Part shown: positions 5,779 through 6,804 of the stretch, piece after piece
How the letters are laid out: every line of letters starts with the position of its first letter
How positions within the stretch are numbered: the stretch's first letter is position 1
NCBI GenBank assembly: GCA_945292135.1
Contig: CALYRA010000063.1
Coordinates: 1 to 6,804 of the forward strand
DNA length: 6,804 nucleotides
Origin: an uncultured Dysgonomonas sp.
GTDB taxonomy: Bacteria > Bacteroidota > Bacteroidia > Bacteroidales > Dysgonomonadaceae
Direction of reading: 5' to 3'
The notes under the pieces: generated by a model
Databases searched by the model: none
Seen by the model: the letters and a program-made list of their open reading frames with translations, nothing else
What the model was told of the DNA's origin: nothing
Translations under genes and position numbers: made by a program

Positions 5779-6804
5779 ATGAAAAAAACAATATTATATT
5801 TACTGGCAGCTATTTTCTTTCTTTTTGAAATGTCCAGTTGTGATGATTTTGGCGATGTGAACGTAGATCCTCAAAGTTATACGAAAGAAAATATGTATTT
5901 TCCGTCACTATTTACAGCATCTCAAGTGTTTGTTTCAGGACGTGACTGGGCTGAATGGCGTAATAATCTGATTTATTGTAGTACAATGATGCAGCATTTG
6001 GCTTCCGTCGAAGGATTCTGGGCGGGGGACAAATATACATATAGTAGCGGATATAACTCTGCTTATTTCGATTCCTATGATGGCGGTTTGAAAGATATAA
6101 TTGACGTATATAATCATTGGAAAGACAAACCTGAGATGAATAACGAAGTTCAAATGTGTCGTATCGTCAAAGTTATCCTTATGCATCGAATGACTGATAT
6201 GTATGGTGACGTTCCATATCGTGAAGCAGGTTTGGGATATATAGGGAAGAAATTTTTTCCTATATACGATGAACAACGTTACATTTATATAAACATGCTT
6301 GAAGAATTGGAGGATGCCGCAACGAAAATAACTATAACTGCAGATAATAAAGGTAAGAGTTCAATTGCAGAGGCCGATGCAATGTATAAAGGAGATTTGA
6401 TGAAGTGGAAACGTACGGCATATTCCCTGATGTTAAGATTAGGTATGCGTTTGAGCAAAGTAGAACCTTCAACAGCTGAAATATGGGTCAAAAAAGCTTT
6501 TGATAGCGGAATGTTAACTTCTGACTATACTCAGGATATGTTAATGGAACATGACAACAAAACAGATGATTCGGCAGAGGCATCCGGTAAGGTTCTTATC
6601 GAATTGGATAGAAACTCTTATCGAGTTAGTAAAACATTTATTGATATGTTGCAAAGCACTAATGATCCACGTTTACCATATATCGCAACAGTTTGTCATG
6701 ACCCTAACAATGCCAAAGATTTAGGGAATAATGATCCTTCTGTTCAATTGGGTATGCCAAACGGATGGGATAAAAAAGGTCAAGGTATTGCGACAGATAT
6801 TGCA
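5779..6804 (+). CDS. SusD/RagB-family nutrient-binding outer-membrane lipoprotein, 3' end outside window
   Basis: Surface lipoprotein that caps the SusC-like transporter and captures its ligand. Translation from the ATG at 5779 is open for 342 codons to the window edge. Family members usually run to about 500 aa, so roughly a third is missing. The signal peptide (MKK plus hydrophobic residues 5-16) ends in MSSC, with Cys21 (codon 5839-5841) as the lipidation site. The following DDFGD is acidic, like known Bacteroidota surface-export signals. NVDPQSYTKENM (28-39) is typical of the mature N-terminus. TDMYGDVPYREA (139-150), WKRTAYSLMLRLGMRLS (210-226), YRVSKTFIDMLQSTNDPRLP (281-300) and GMPNG (325-329) match the SusD-like subfamily of Pfam SusD-like_2 rather than classical starch SusD. 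The 26-bp gap after the transporter, without a terminator, implies one operon. Glu17, four residues before the lipidated Cys, is unusual in a lipobox. Ligand is unknown. Confidence 0.95.
   Translation, partial: MKKTILYLLAAIFFLFEMSSCDDFGDVNVDPQSYTKENMYFPSLFTASQVFVSGRDWAEWRNNLIYCSTMMQHLASVEGFWAGDKYTYSSGYNSAYFDSYDGGLKDIIDVYNHWKDKPEMNNEVQMCRIVKVILMHRMTDMYGDVPYREAGLGYIGKKFFPIYDEQRYIYINMLEELEDAATKITITADNKGKSSIAEADAMYKGDLMKWKRTAYSLMLRLGMRLSKVEPSTAEIWVKKAFDSGMLTSDYTQDMLMEHDNKTDDSAEASGKVLIELDRNSYRVSKTFIDMLQSTNDPRLPYIATVCHDPNNAKDLGNNDPSVQLGMPNGWDKKGQGIATDIA

Overview
The window looks like Bacteroidota (Bacteroidetes), most likely order Bacteroidales. It is strongly A+T-rich. All four genes lie on the plus strand and belong to families hugely expanded in that phylum: an ECF sigma factor, a FecR-type anti-sigma factor, a SusC/RagA TonB-dependent transporter with an N-terminal STN signalling domain, and a SusD/RagB nutrient-binding lipoprotein. 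A possible housekeeping promoter has the Bacteroidota form TAnnTTTG, and Shine-Dalgarno sequences are not obvious. Genus cannot be settled from the sequence.

Layout: 1-385 holds no convincing gene, but its last ~80 bases contain two identical TATATTTG boxes and a dyad (ATGAAC-N13-GTTCAT) around the second one. 386-964 encodes the sigma factor. After a 67-bp gap with an all-A/T hairpin, 1032-2123 encodes the anti-sigma factor. The 137-bp gap 2124-2260 contains four TGACA/TGTCA pentamers and a candidate ECF-type promoter (GGAAAT, 16 nt, TGTC), and has no TTTG on the plus strand. 2261-5752 is the complete SusC-like transporter. 26 bp later, at 5779, begins the SusD-like lipoprotein, which is still open at the window end (342 codons visible).

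Together these form a textbook trans-envelope signalling and uptake module. By analogy with FecIRA and with Bacteroides sigma/anti-sigma-regulated polysaccharide utilization loci, substrate engaged by the SusC/SusD pair is sensed through the STN domain. The STN domain contacts the periplasmic C-terminus of the FecR protein, and the released sigma factor transcribes the transporter operon. The substrate cannot be inferred, because enzymes normally encoded downstream lie outside the window. I see no phage, transposon, CRISPR or RNA gene. I do not see an undescribed system; the least explained parts are the two short regulatory regions.
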